Positions 7,844-16,868 of a stretch of 42,216 bases of DNA are shown here, piece by piece (within the stretch, counting starts at the first letter, position 1; every line of letters begins with the position of its first letter). The DNA comes from DATAPE01 sp034667525 (lineage in GTDB: Bacteria; Actinomycetota; CADDZG01; WHSQ01). The notes under the pieces are model-generated. The model saw nothing but the letters and a program-made list of their open reading frames with translations, had not been told where the DNA came from and did not search any database. Both the position numbers and the translations under genes were made by a program. The stretch spans positions 1 to 42,216 of the forward strand of contig JAXDJO010000038.1 of the NCBI GenBank assembly GCA_034667525.1, given 5' to 3'.

Positions 7844-8527
7844 TCAGCGAAACAGGTCTTCTTCGTGGGGGCGCACGAGATCTGCTGCAGAACCTGAACC
7901 GGCAACCACAGATGCTCCCCGCACTACGGCTGCACACACACGCTCGGTCTTGCCCATCACCATCTCAGCGGCACCTGCCAGTTGATCCGCGACGGCGATC
8001 TGAGTCGCACTCAGCTCTCGGCCAAAGGTATCGGTCGTCCCTCGGTAATCGATGAACGGATCGATACCTGCCACTCCGATAGCCACATCGGTTTGACCTC
8101 TTCGCCAGGCCCGTCCGAAGGTGTCGCTGACGATGACGCCGACATCGACGCCGCCCACGTGCTTCAGTTGCGCACGCAACCGCCGAGCAGACAGGTCGGG
8201 ATCTAGGGGAAGCAGGGCTATCGTTCCCTCGGCAACGTTAGAGGCGTCCACACCAGAGTTGGCGCAGACGAAACCGTGGCGCGTCTCCGAGATGATCATC
8301 TCCCCGGCTCGGCGCAGCACACGTACGGACTCGTCTTCGGCAGCGCGGATGCGATCCGTTTCTGCGATGACACGGCCTTCGGCTTTCGAAACCACCTTCT
8401 GCGTCACCACGACAACGTCCATGTCCTCCAGAGGAAGAGGCAGGGCCGCGTGCAACAGCGCGCCGAGGTCATCGCCCGCCATCACCTCGGGAACCCCAGT
8501 TACAGGGATGATGCGGATCTCTTTCAC
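7844..8527 (-). CDS. cofE: Coenzyme F420-0:L-glutamate ligase (CofE), stand-alone
   Basis: This 227-residue protein matches the CofE/FbiB N-terminal domain: the start EIRIIPVTGVPEV, then VVVVTQKVVSKAEGR, then VIVSDTFGRAWRRGQTDVAIG and GTTDTFGRELSATQIAVADQLA. It adds glutamate residues by gamma-linkage to F420-0 using GTP. GTG 8527 overlaps the cofD stop (GTGA), so translation is coupled; the frame upstream to 9187 is a shadow of cofD. Mycobacterial FbiB is a fusion with a C-terminal nitroreductase-like domain that reduces dehydro-F420-0. Here the protein ends directly after the ligase domain, so that activity must be elsewhere in the genome or be unnecessary. Confidence 0.92.
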   Translation of the reverse strand: MKEIRIIPVTGVPEVMAGDDLGALLHAALPLPLEDMDVVVVTQKVVSKAEGRVIAETDRIRAAEDESVRVLRRAGEMIISETRHGFVCANSGVDASNVAEGTIALLPLDPDLSARRLRAQLKHVGGVDVGVIVSDTFGRAWRRGQTDVAIGVAGIDPFIDYRGTTDTFGRELSATQIAVADQLAGAAEMVMGKTERVCAAVVRGASVVAGSGSAADLVRPHEEDLFR

Positions 8528-9444
8528 AGTCGGAGCAAGCTGCGCGCTAAGGCAACAGAGTCGGTTTCGTCGCGCATGAGGGAGTTCGCGGCTGCCGCCG
8601 ATACACCCATCGCCTCGACCTTGTCGATCTCGGAAGAGTCGGTGGCATCTACCACGAAGATGTCGCAGAAATCGCGGTAGAGCTCGGCGACACCCGACGC
8701 AGTCGACCGGAAGCCGAGACTGGTGAGCAATCGGTCTGCCGGGCCTTTCAGCGCCGATCCTCGGATGATGGGCGAGACCGCCACCACTGAGGGATGGCGC
8801 CGGAGCGATTCCCGCACCCCGGAGATCCCCAGGATGGGCCCTATGGACACGATCGGGTTCGACGGGCACAGGATCACTCGATCCGCTTCTTCGATCGCTC
8901 GGAGCACTCCGGCCGCCGGCGTGGCCTTTTCGATGCCGAGGAAGCGAACACCTGCGACTTCGGGCTCCGTTCTTTCCCTGACGAAATACTCCTGGAACTT
9001 GAGTGTGCGGTCGTCGGAGGTCGTGATCTCCGTCCTCACTCGGTCGTCCGACATCGGCAGGATCCTCGTCGGCACTCCCAGACGCTCGGCCGCCGCGGCG
9101 GTCACCTCCGATAAAGGGGCGCCCTGGTTCAGCCTTTCGGTCCGATGGAGGCACGTTGCAAGGTCGCGGTCGCCCAACCGGAACCAACTCTGCTCTCCGA
9201 GCGCCTCCAGGCCATCGACAACGTTGAAGGTGTCTCCCCTGATGCCCCAGCCACGCTCTCGGTCGGCGATTCCGGCGAGCCAGTAGGTGACGATGTCAAC
9301 ATCGGGAGACACGTGCACGCCATAGATCTCGGCGTCATCGGCCGTGTTGACGATGGCGGTCAGCTCCCGGAGGCCCAGCGCTTTCTGGAGACCCACCAGC
9401 AGCTTGGCCCCGCCCACTCCTCCGGCCAGCGCAGTTATTTGCAT
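8524..9444 (-). CDS. cofD: 2-phospho-L-lactate/phosphoenolpyruvate transferase (CofD/FbiA)
   Basis: The 306-residue product starts MQITALAGGVGGAKLLVGL, the nucleotide-binding opening of CofD. It continues with the family segments NTADDAEIYGVHVSPDVD, WFRLGDRDLATCLHRTERL and CPSNPIVSIGPIL. CofD/FbiA transfers the guanylated phospho-C3 acid to Fo; actinobacterial FbiA uses phosphoenolpyruvate, giving dehydro-F420-0. ATG 9444 is chosen over far-upstream starts because it opens at the conserved N-terminus and a TACGCT box lies exactly 6 bases before it. The gene heads the run cofD-cofE-DUF3105-FHA-kinase and is divergent from fbiC, which supplies its Fo substrate. Confidence 0.93.
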   Translation of the reverse strand: MQITALAGGVGGAKLLVGLQKALGLRELTAIVNTADDAEIYGVHVSPDVDIVTYWLAGIADRERGWGIRGDTFNVVDGLEALGEQSWFRLGDRDLATCLHRTERLNQGAPLSEVTAAAAERLGVPTRILPMSDDRVRTEITTSDDRTLKFQEYFVRERTEPEVAGVRFLGIEKATPAAGVLRAIEEADRVILCPSNPIVSIGPILGISGVRESLRRHPSVVAVSPIIRGSALKGPADRLLTSLGFRSTASGVAELYRDFCDIFVVDATDSSEIDKVEAMGVSAAAANSLMRDETDSVALARSLLRL

Positions 9445-9450
9445 CGCCCC

Positions 9451-9456
9451 AGCGTA
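9451..9456 (-). promoter_or_regulatory. Candidate leaderless -10 box for cofD
   Basis: TACGCT on the minus strand lies 6 bases before ATG 9444, with no Shine-Dalgarno sequence between. The rest of the 283-base divergent gap (9445-9727) holds no gene that I can support; an AT-rich CTTTTT/AAAAAG inverted repeat at 9551-9574 is the only other structure seen. Confidence 0.55.
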
Positions 9457-9714
9457 GGACGCAAGCGACGAGCCACCGGACCAGAGCGCCAGTCCGCGTC
9501 CCACCAGGACCGGACCCGGTTGTGCGGGCACCGATCTCACGGACCCACGACTTTTTGTGAGGGGGCCAAAAAAGAGGTAGGACGCCTTCTTCGTGACACC
9601 GGCGGGTCGTCGGCTCATGACCCCCATCTCGTGCTGCCCCCGATCTCGCCCTACCGGCACTGGTTGCGGAGGCTGAGGTCGGGAGCGGGGTCGGCCGTGC
9701 AGCAGAGCAGTTGG

Positions 9715-9720
9715 TAGCCT
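9715..9720 (+). promoter_or_regulatory. Candidate leaderless -10 box for fbiC
   Basis: TAGCCT, preceded by TTGG (an extended -10 TGn form), lies 7 bases before ATG 9728. No ribosome-binding site is visible. No good -35 hexamer was found at the usual distance. Confidence 0.5.
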
Positions 9721-9727
9721 GCGCATC

Positions 9728-12127
9728 ATGACCAGCCTGGAAAGACTGGCCGCACGCGCCTCCGCGGCGGTACGGCTGGACGATGTCGAGGCGCGCCAGC
9801 TGGCGCGCCTGTCCCTGGCAGACCCGGCCCCCGCGATCGCGGCTGCCGCCGGCCTCCGTGATGCCACAACCGGGCCCCGCGTGACGTTTTCCAAGAAGGT
9901 CTTCATCCCGCTGACCAAGCTTTGCCGCGACGCGTGCGGCTACTGCACCTTCGTTCATCCACCGCGACCGGGCGAAGCCGCCTACCTCACCATCGACGAG
10001 GTCCTGGATATCGCCCGCGCCGGGGAGGCAGCCGGATGTAAGGAGGCGCTGTTCACATTGGGAGACAAACCCGAGCGCAAGTGGCCCGAAGCCCGGGCCG
10101 AGCTGGAAGCCATGGGTTTCGCCTCCACGATCGATTACCTCGTCGCCGCGTGCCGCGCCGTGCTCGAGAACACATCGCTGTTGCCCCATGCGAACCCGGG
10201 AACGTTGACGCTGGAAGAAGCATTAGCCCTCCGGGAGGTGACGGTCAGCCAGGGCACGATGCTCGAGACACTCTCCGAGCGGCTCCTGAAGAGGGGGATG
10301 GCCCATTTCGGCGCGCCGGATAAGAAGCCTGCGGTCCGGTTGGCCACACTCGATGCGGCGGGTGAAGCTCAGGTCCCCTTCACCACCGGGATCTTGGTGG
10401 GGATCGGTGAGAACTTCGACGAGCGGATCGACGCACTGCTTGCGATCCGTGCCGCACACGAGCGTTACGGCCATATCCAGGAAGTGATCGTGCAGAATTT
10501 CCGCGCCAAAGAAGACACGCTGATGGCGCTACACCCTGAGCCAACCGCTGACGAGATGCGTCTCACGATCGCTCTGGCGCGCCTCATCCTCGGCCCCCAG
10601 ATATCCATCCAGGCACCTCCGAACCTGACTCCCCGCGACTACGGGAGCTATCTGGACGCAGGATTGTCTGACTGGGGCGGCGTGTCGCCTGTGACTCCCG
10701 ATCACGTGAACCCGGAGGCCCCGTGGCCGCAACTCGATGAGCTGCGGGCCGTCACTCAGGAGCGAGGCTTCCTGTTGGTCGAACGCCTTGCGATCTATCC
10801 CGACTTCTGCGCTACCCCCGCCGCGCTGCGCCGCTGGCTAGATCCGGCACTGACGCCCAAGGTTCTGGATGCGATCGATGCCGAGGGCTATCGGCGCGTC
10901 GATGATTGGTACTCCGGTGGATCCAAGCCTCCGCCGGCGGGAGCGGCCATCCCCCTCGATCAAGCCCGCGCGGGAGCGTGGCGCGTTCCCGGCCGAATCG
11001 CACGGCGGCCGGTGATGGAGGCTTTGGACCATGCCGAAGAGAGTCAAGAGCTCACCGAGGCAGAGGTCGCGCTGCTGTTCACCGCAAGCGGCGTCGAGGC
11101 CGAACGCGTGTACGCGCTTGCCGATTCGATGCGCGCCGCGAGCGTCGGTGACGAAGTCACCTACGTCGTCAATCGCAACATCAACTACACGAACATGTGC
11201 TATTTCCGCTGCGGCTTCTGCGCGTTCTCGAAAGGACCCAAGTCTCTGAATCTTCGCGGCGAGCCGTACCTGTTGACGCCAGAGGAAGTTGCAGGCCGGG
11301 CCCGCGAAGCATGGGAGTCCGGTGCGACAGAGGTGTGCATGCAGGGTGGGATCCACCACTCTTTCACCGGCGCCAATTACGTTGAATACCTGCGGGCGGT
11401 GAAGCAGGAGATTCCCGAGATGCACGTACATGCCTTCACTGCTCTGGAAGTTGCTCAAGGCGCGGCAACCTCAGGCATGGATGTTCGCGATTTCCTAAGT
11501 GAGTTGCGAGATGCCGGGCTGGCGACACTTCCGGGGACGGCCGCCGAGATCTTGGACGATGACATCCGGGCGATCATCTGCCCCGACAAGATCAACACTG
11601 CGGAGTGGTGCGAGGTTCACAAGATCGCTCATTCGCTTGGGCTCCGCTCTAACGCCACCATCATGTTCGGCACCGTAGAAGGCCCCCTCAATTGGGCGCG
11701 CCACCTCCTGGTCGTTCGTGACCTGCACAAAGAGATCGCGTCGTCGGGTGACCATGGCGGGCTGTTCGAGTTCGTTCCTCTTCCCTTCGTTCACATGGCA
11801 GCTCCCATCTACCTGAAGGGAAAGGCGCGCCGGGGTCCGACGTTCGAGGAAGCTCTGAAGATGCACGCCGTGGCTCGCATCGCCTTGCATGGCCACATCG
11901 ACAACATCCAGGTGTCGTGGGTGAAGATGGGTATCGAAGGAGCCAAGCTCGCACTGAGGGCCGGCGCCAACGATCTTGGCGGGACGCTGATTAACGAGAA
12001 CATCTCACGCGCCGCGGGGGCCAGCCACGGCCAGGAGCTCAACGCGGCCGAGATGGAGGCCTTGATCCGATCCATCGGACGCACACCGCGGCGACGCACC
12101 ACGCTCTACGGCACCGTCGCCGCGTAA
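9728..12127 (+). CDS. fbiC: 7,8-didemethyl-8-hydroxy-5-deazariboflavin (Fo) synthase, CofG-CofH fusion (FbiC)
   Basis: This 799-residue protein carries two radical-SAM domains. The CofG half has CRDACGYC (C66, C70, C73) and the CofH half has CYFRCGFC (C491, C495, C498), each a CX3CX2C motif for a 4Fe-4S cluster. CofH joins a tyrosine-derived radical to 5-amino-6-ribitylaminouracil and CofG closes the deazaflavin ring, giving Fo, the F420 chromophore. Fusion of the two is typical of actinobacteria; archaea and cyanobacteria keep them separate. The length fits full-size FbiC. It is divergent from cofD/cofE and followed 17 bases later by the GT2 gene. Its start has a TAGCCT box but no Shine-Dalgarno sequence. 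Confidence 0.97.
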   Translation: MTSLERLAARASAAVRLDDVEARQLARLSLADPAPAIAAAAGLRDATTGPRVTFSKKVFIPLTKLCRDACGYCTFVHPPRPGEAAYLTIDEVLDIARAGEAAGCKEALFTLGDKPERKWPEARAELEAMGFASTIDYLVAACRAVLENTSLLPHANPGTLTLEEALALREVTVSQGTMLETLSERLLKRGMAHFGAPDKKPAVRLATLDAAGEAQVPFTTGILVGIGENFDERIDALLAIRAAHERYGHIQEVIVQNFRAKEDTLMALHPEPTADEMRLTIALARLILGPQISIQAPPNLTPRDYGSYLDAGLSDWGGVSPVTPDHVNPEAPWPQLDELRAVTQERGFLLVERLAIYPDFCATPAALRRWLDPALTPKVLDAIDAEGYRRVDDWYSGGSKPPPAGAAIPLDQARAGAWRVPGRIARRPVMEALDHAEESQELTEAEVALLFTASGVEAERVYALADSMRAASVGDEVTYVVNRNINYTNMCYFRCGFCAFSKGPKSLNLRGEPYLLTPEEVAGRAREAWESGATEVCMQGGIHHSFTGANYVEYLRAVKQEIPEMHVHAFTALEVAQGAATSGMDVRDFLSELRDAGLATLPGTAAEILDDDIRAIICPDKINTAEWCEVHKIAHSLGLRSNATIMFGTVEGPLNWARHLLVVRDLHKEIASSGDHGGLFEFVPLPFVHMAAPIYLKGKARRGPTFEEALKMHAVARIALHGHIDNIQVSWVKMGIEGAKLALRAGANDLGGTLINENISRAAGASHGQELNAAEMEALIRSIGRTPRRRTTLYGTVAA

Positions 12128-12144
12128 GGCTGGGGCCTACCCAG

Positions 12145-15100
12145 ATGACGATCACGGTCGACCCGAGGTCGACGCGGGCCGACGCTCCGCGCCCGCGGAG
12201 TGCGGCGCCGAAGGTGCTTGCGGTCGTGGTCACTCACGACGGCCGGGCCTGGCTCAAGAAGTGTCTTGCCTCCCTGAACGTTCAGAGCTACCCCAACCTC
12301 GACATCCTCGTGGTGGACGATGCGTCACCCAAGCGGCCGAACGAACCGGTGCTGCGCCGGGTTGCCAAGCGACACCTTGGCCGCCGGCGATGGGCCTTCC
12401 TGCGCACGCCGCGTTCTCTGGGGTTCGGAGGTGCGATCAATTGGGCACTGGGGCGCGTGCGGACGGAAGCGTCGCTGTTGATGTTCGTTCACGACGACGC
12501 GTCATTGGACACACGCTGTGTCGAACGCATGGTGGCCCGTATCTACGCCGACGAATCGACCGCCGTGGTTGGACCCAAGATCGTGTCGTGGGACAACCCC
12601 GACATCCTGGAAGAGGTGGGGATGGCGACCGACAAATTCGGCTATCCCTACAAAGGGTTGGAAGAAGGTGAGATCGACCTCCGGCAGCACGACGCGCCGG
12701 TAGAGGTCTTCTACGTCACCTCAACCTGCATGCTGGTTCGACGCGACGTGTTCCGCGAGTTGCACGGGTGGGACTCGAACATGCGAGCCTTTGCCGAAGA
12801 TCTCGATCTGTGCTGGCGGGCGCGCGTCGCCGGGTACACGGTCCGGGTCGAACCGCGGGCGAGGGCCCGCCACGTGATGGCGCTGGCGACCGGGCAGCGC
12901 CAGTCCCGTTTCACACCAACTCGTTACTTCATGAGACGCAACCGGTTGAGGGCCGTCACCAAGAACGTATCGAACCTGCGACTCTTAGTGCTGATCCCGC
13001 AGTTCGTGCTGTTGACCTTTGCCGAGATGCTGGGATTCATCATCCTTCGCCAGCCCGGCGAGATCGTGAATCTGGCTCGGGCCCTCGCGTGGAACGTCGT
13101 TCGAGCTCCACAAACACTCGCACTTCGTACCCGTGTGCAGCGCAAACGCAAGGTGACGGACCGGCGCTTGCTGCGGTTGACCGTGCGGGAGAGCACCCGA
13201 GTGCGCGCCTACGTGGGTGGACAGGCTGGCCGTCTCGAAGAGGTGTGGGGACGAAGGGCCGATTTCATGTCGCGCCAAAGTACGGAAGCGCGGGCGATGC
13301 GCTCGCGCGTTCGATCGTGGCAGGTGGCTCTTGCGGTCATCGTCGGTGTGGCCATCCTGCTCGGGCTCCGGCATTTCCTATGGGGCCCGCCTGTCTCGGT
13401 GGGAGAGCTGCTCCCGTACCCCGACCGGTTTGCTGCGATGTGGCGGGCCTTCCTGTCCCCGTGGCAATCTTCCGGCCTCGGTGCTGCCGGCCCCGCACCG
13501 CCGGCCTTCGTCTTGCTGGGAGTCTTTCCGCTCCTGACGCTCGGCGCGCTGGGGGCCGCACAGAAGGTCCTCGTTCTGACGCTCGCAGCGCTCGCTTTCC
13601 TCGGGGCTCACAAACTGGTGTCCGATCTTGTCGATCGCCCGGCTCGGTATGTAGCCGGATCCGTGTACGCGCTCGGCGCGGTTGGATATTCCGGGATCAG
13701 ACAAGGAGCGCTCGGCGCGCTGGTCTTCGGTGCGATGGCGCCGTTCGTGCTTCTCTATCTGCTGCGACTGACCGGTTGGATGCGCCCTCCAGCTTGGGAT
13801 CGGGGGCGGGCGGTTGCCCGACTGGCGATCGCGGTCGCGCTGTCGGTTGCCTTCGTGCCCGGCGCTCTCTTTCTCTATGCGGGTATAGCGATAGTTCTCA
13901 CCGCCGGCCGCAGCCTGCTCGATCGCGCGTCGCAGAGCCTTCGAGGCCTGTTGTCATCGATGATCGGGATCGTGCTCGGCTGGGTGCTGCTCCTGCCCTG
14001 GAGCGCGCAGTGGTTCTCGACCCGGGGTCCCCTTCAGCAGCTCACGAGCAGCGCCACCTGGAGGCTTTTCACTGATTCGTTCCACGGAACGGGCATGGCC
14101 GCTGTGATCCTGGGACAGACTCCCAAGACGCCTCCTTTGTTCGGCTTGGCCCTGCCGCTACTCGGTGCGATCGCGGTGCTCCTGGCAGAGGGTCAACGCC
14201 GGCGCGTCGCCCTGGCTCTATGGGCCGTCGTGGTCTCGCTGGGGTTGCTCGTCACCGCCATCGGCAAGGGAGCTGTGCGGCCGATCGTCGCTTCTCCCAC
14301 GGAGGCGGGGGTGTTGATATCGGCGGCTTTCGCCGGCCTTGCGGGCATCGCCGTCGGCGCCTTCCGGATGGACCTTCCCCGGCGGGGGTTGGGGATGATC
14401 CACGCTCTGGTCCTGGGCGGGCTGGCTTTCTCGGTGTTCCTGATGGCTGCGGGTCTCCTCCCCGCGATGTGGCATGGCGAGTGGGATCCGGGGGCCGGAT
14501 CGCAACAGATCGACACCGCGACCGTGGACACCGTGAGGGGGTTGTTGGCCGCCGAGGAGCAGCAGGCGGGTCAGTTCCGCGCTTTGTGGATCGGTCCGGG
14601 ATGGCTTCCCTCCGAACCCTCGGATGCAACGGCCCGAACTCCCTACCTCCTGACGGGTCCGAGAGGCCAGGTGCTGAGCGACCTCTTCCCGCTTCCCGGG
14701 GGCCCCGCGCAATCGGAATTCAACCGCGACATCGCCTCGGTCGAGCATGGCCGCACGGATCTCGGCGGCAGTCTTCTCGGAGCGTTCAACGTCCATTTCG
14801 TCGTTCTGCAACGAACACGCGGCGCCTCACCGTGGCTCGCTCAACGTGACTTCGCCGTAACGCGTTCCGATCCGAACTTCCTCCTTTTACAGAACCAAAG
14901 CTTCGTTGCTCGTGCCGCGGTTTATCCAAAAGTTCCTGCGTTCGTCACCGTCAGTCATTCCGGCAGTGCGGCCGGAGCAGCGGGGACGCCTTCCCCTCCC
15001 CGGGTCGTTGCCGACCAGCTCTCGGAATCCAGCTACCGCGCGCCGAATGCGCACGGGCCGGGAGTGGTATTTGCCGCCGAAGCGCGGGCTCCGGGATGGA

Positions 15101-15324
15101 AGGCGGACGTTGGAGGCACCTCCCTGAGCCGGATCCCGGGGGGGTGGGGCAACGCATTCCGCATCCCTGCTGCGGCGGCCGGCGATCTCACAGTGAAGTA
15201 CCCGCGCCCCCTTTCGCAGGTGATCTGGCTTCTGATCATCTTGCTGGCGTGGATCGTCACCGCCGGTGCTGCGTTCTCGCGTAAGAGAAGGAACGCAGCG
15301 GGGCCCGGGGGGCCGAGGGCATGA
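12145..15324 (+). CDS. Large membrane glycosyltransferase family 2 protein
   Basis: This is a 1059-residue protein. Residues about 24-260 form a GT2 (GT-A fold) domain: VLAVVVTHDGRAWLKKCLAS, LVVDDAS, FVHDDAS as the nucleotide-sugar/metal DxD site, and the acceptor motif EDLDLCWRARVAGY. Hydrophobic segments follow at about 285-305 and in a long block from about 395 to 770, then a soluble, probably extracytoplasmic part and one last helix near the C-terminus (VIWLLIILLAWIVTAGAAF). Large GT2-membrane proteins beside DUF5719 genes and whiB are a conserved actinobacterial arrangement, presumably for cell-wall glycan. The end overlaps the DUF5719 start (ATGA). Donor and acceptor are not known. Confidence 0.88.
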   Translation: MTITVDPRSTRADAPRPRSAAPKVLAVVVTHDGRAWLKKCLASLNVQSYPNLDILVVDDASPKRPNEPVLRRVAKRHLGRRRWAFLRTPRSLGFGGAINWALGRVRTEASLLMFVHDDASLDTRCVERMVARIYADESTAVVGPKIVSWDNPDILEEVGMATDKFGYPYKGLEEGEIDLRQHDAPVEVFYVTSTCMLVRRDVFRELHGWDSNMRAFAEDLDLCWRARVAGYTVRVEPRARARHVMALATGQRQSRFTPTRYFMRRNRLRAVTKNVSNLRLLVLIPQFVLLTFAEMLGFIILRQPGEIVNLARALAWNVVRAPQTLALRTRVQRKRKVTDRRLLRLTVRESTRVRAYVGGQAGRLEEVWGRRADFMSRQSTEARAMRSRVRSWQVALAVIVGVAILLGLRHFLWGPPVSVGELLPYPDRFAAMWRAFLSPWQSSGLGAAGPAPPAFVLLGVFPLLTLGALGAAQKVLVLTLAALAFLGAHKLVSDLVDRPARYVAGSVYALGAVGYSGIRQGALGALVFGAMAPFVLLYLLRLTGWMRPPAWDRGRAVARLAIAVALSVAFVPGALFLYAGIAIVLTAGRSLLDRASQSLRGLLSSMIGIVLGWVLLLPWSAQWFSTRGPLQQLTSSATWRLFTDSFHGTGMAAVILGQTPKTPPLFGLALPLLGAIAVLLAEGQRRRVALALWAVVVSLGLLVTAIGKGAVRPIVASPTEAGVLISAAFAGLAGIAVGAFRMDLPRRGLGMIHALVLGGLAFSVFLMAAGLLPAMWHGEWDPGAGSQQIDTATVDTVRGLLAAEEQQAGQFRALWIGPGWLPSEPSDATARTPYLLTGPRGQVLSDLFPLPGGPAQSEFNRDIASVEHGRTDLGGSLLGAFNVHFVVLQRTRGASPWLAQRDFAVTRSDPNFLLLQNQSFVARAAVYPKVPAFVTVSHSGSAAGAAGTPSPPRVVADQLSESSYRAPNAHGPGVVFAAEARAPGWKADVGGTSLSRIPGGWGNAFRIPAAAAGDLTVKYPRPLSQVIWLLIILLAWIVTAGAAFSRKRRNAAGPGGPRA

Positions 15325-16838
15325 TCCCCAGGAACAAGGAGATCGTGCTCTCGGCAGTCATCGTTGTGCTGATCGCACTCGGTCTGGCGTATGGCTCGCT
15401 GGTTCCCTCCGTGTCCCGAGCCCGGCTGGCCGACACGGTCCCCCTAAGCGCCAATGGCTTTGCGTCGCGGGCGGTCTATTGCCCACCGTCGGTGACCCAG
15501 ATGCATGACACCACTCGGATCGCATTGACCTCGCTCGACACGGGGAGCGTCCCGGTGTCGGTCGGGCCCGCCGCAACGCCAACGCCCGCACCCATACCAA
15601 CTGTGGGAGGCCCCGCACCCATACCAACTGTGGGAGGCAGTGGGCAGCCTCAGGCATCGCCCTCGCCAACGCCGAGCGCAACCACGCCGCATCCGTCGGG
15701 GCAGCAGCCACGGCCGATCTCGCCGGGAAGAGCACGGTTCGAGGTGTCGGGCAGGGATAGCTCCGTGAACGTCGTCGGCTATGGAGGTGCGGTGGTTGCC
15801 AACGCGGTGACCGCCGGGAGAACGGGGATCGATGCTGTCCCATGTTCCGAGGTGGCCGGAACGCGGTGGTACTTCGGAGAGGGGTCCAGTGACCTCGGCT
15901 ATGACGAGCGGCTGATCCTGTACAACCCTTTTCCCGACGAAGCTGTCGTGCGCGTGAGCTTCATAACTCCCAAAGGTAAGGAGACCAAGGCGAACCTGAC
16001 GGACCATGCTGTTCCTTCCGGGGCGACCTCGGTGCTGCGCCTGGATCGGTTTGTCCTGAAGGAGCGGCTGCTTTCCGTCGAAGTGGACGCGGTACGGGGA
16101 CGTGTGGTCGCGTGGAGATCCTCACAGGTGCACGCCGCCCGCCGGCCGCACGGGCAACAGCTTTCACTAGGCGCGACCCAGTCTCACACCGAATGGTTCT
16201 TGCCGGCTGGGGAGATCGGCAGCGGATACGACGAGCGGATCGCGTTGTTCAATCCGAACCAGAAAGCGGCCCGGGTCAGCATCTCACTGATGACTCCTAC
16301 CAAAACCGTGCAACCGGCCAAGCTTCTGGACATCACCGTGCCGCCGGCGAGCTCCAAGAGCGTGGCCCTCGCGGCTGCAGTGAAGGCATGCAGGACGCAG
16401 AGGTGCCCGATCGGTGCGGTGGTGAGCTCGACCAACGGAGTCGGGGTGGTCGCGGAGCGAACGATCTGGTACTCGACCAGCCATATCCAAGGGGTTGCCT
16501 CCGAGACGGCAGCCTCGACCACCGCGCTGCGCTGGTACTTGGGTCCCGCATCCTTCCATCCCACCCGCGACTCGGTGTTCGTTCTGAACCCGACGACGGC
16601 AGATGCAACAGTGTCCCTGAAGCTGGAGACCGACCGGCATGGCCCCCGTTCGCCCGCCCCTTTGCAGCATATGAAGGTAAAGGCGGGGACCAGAGTGGAG
16701 GTGCGGATCGACAGATGGACATCGGGTAAACCGGTCGTGGTGCTGCTGTCCTCGGACCAGCAGGTGGTGGCAGAACGATTCTCTTATTCGGTGAGAGCGC
16801 GCGACGCATCGGCAGTGATGGGCACCGCCTTGCCTTGA
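15321..16838 (+). CDS. DUF5719-family exported protein with repeated WY(F/L) units
   Basis: This 505-residue protein has an N-terminal signal anchor (IVLSAVIVVLIALGLAYGSLV, about residues 8-28). A Pro/Thr/Ser-rich linker of about residues 80-140 is followed by an ordered outer domain. That domain contains three related units starting WYFGEGSSDLGYDERLILYNP, WFLPAGEIGSGYDERIALFNP-like and WYLGPASFHPTRDSVFVLNP-like, as expected for DUF5719 beta-repeats. The linker contains a perfect 27-base tandem duplication. The start ATG overlaps the GT2 stop (ATGA), so the two are made together and may act together at the envelope. The molecular function is unknown. Confidence 0.8.
   Translation: MIPRNKEIVLSAVIVVLIALGLAYGSLVPSVSRARLADTVPLSANGFASRAVYCPPSVTQMHDTTRIALTSLDTGSVPVSVGPAATPTPAPIPTVGGPAPIPTVGGSGQPQASPSPTPSATTPHPSGQQPRPISPGRARFEVSGRDSSVNVVGYGGAVVANAVTAGRTGIDAVPCSEVAGTRWYFGEGSSDLGYDERLILYNPFPDEAVVRVSFITPKGKETKANLTDHAVPSGATSVLRLDRFVLKERLLSVEVDAVRGRVVAWRSSQVHAARRPHGQQLSLGATQSHTEWFLPAGEIGSGYDERIALFNPNQKAARVSISLMTPTKTVQPAKLLDITVPPASSKSVALAAAVKACRTQRCPIGAVVSSTNGVGVVAERTIWYSTSHIQGVASETAASTTALRWYLGPASFHPTRDSVFVLNPTTADATVSLKLETDRHGPRSPAPLQHMKVKAGTRVEVRIDRWTSGKPVVVLLSSDQQVVAERFSYSVRARDASAVMGTALP
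15585..15638 (+). repeat. Perfect tandem duplication of 27 bases inside the DUF5719 linker
   Basis: Bases 15585-15611 are repeated exactly at 15612-15638, encoding the 9-residue unit PAPIPTVGG twice. Identity at silent positions points to a very recent duplication by slippage. Confidence 0.95.
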
Positions 16839-16868
16839 CAACTGCTTCCCGGCAGAGATCTTGCCCGA

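Noticed and set aside
8528..9187. N-terminal extension of cofE
   Set aside because: It lies entirely within cofD in another frame and has no family similarity; the coupled GTG 8527 fits.
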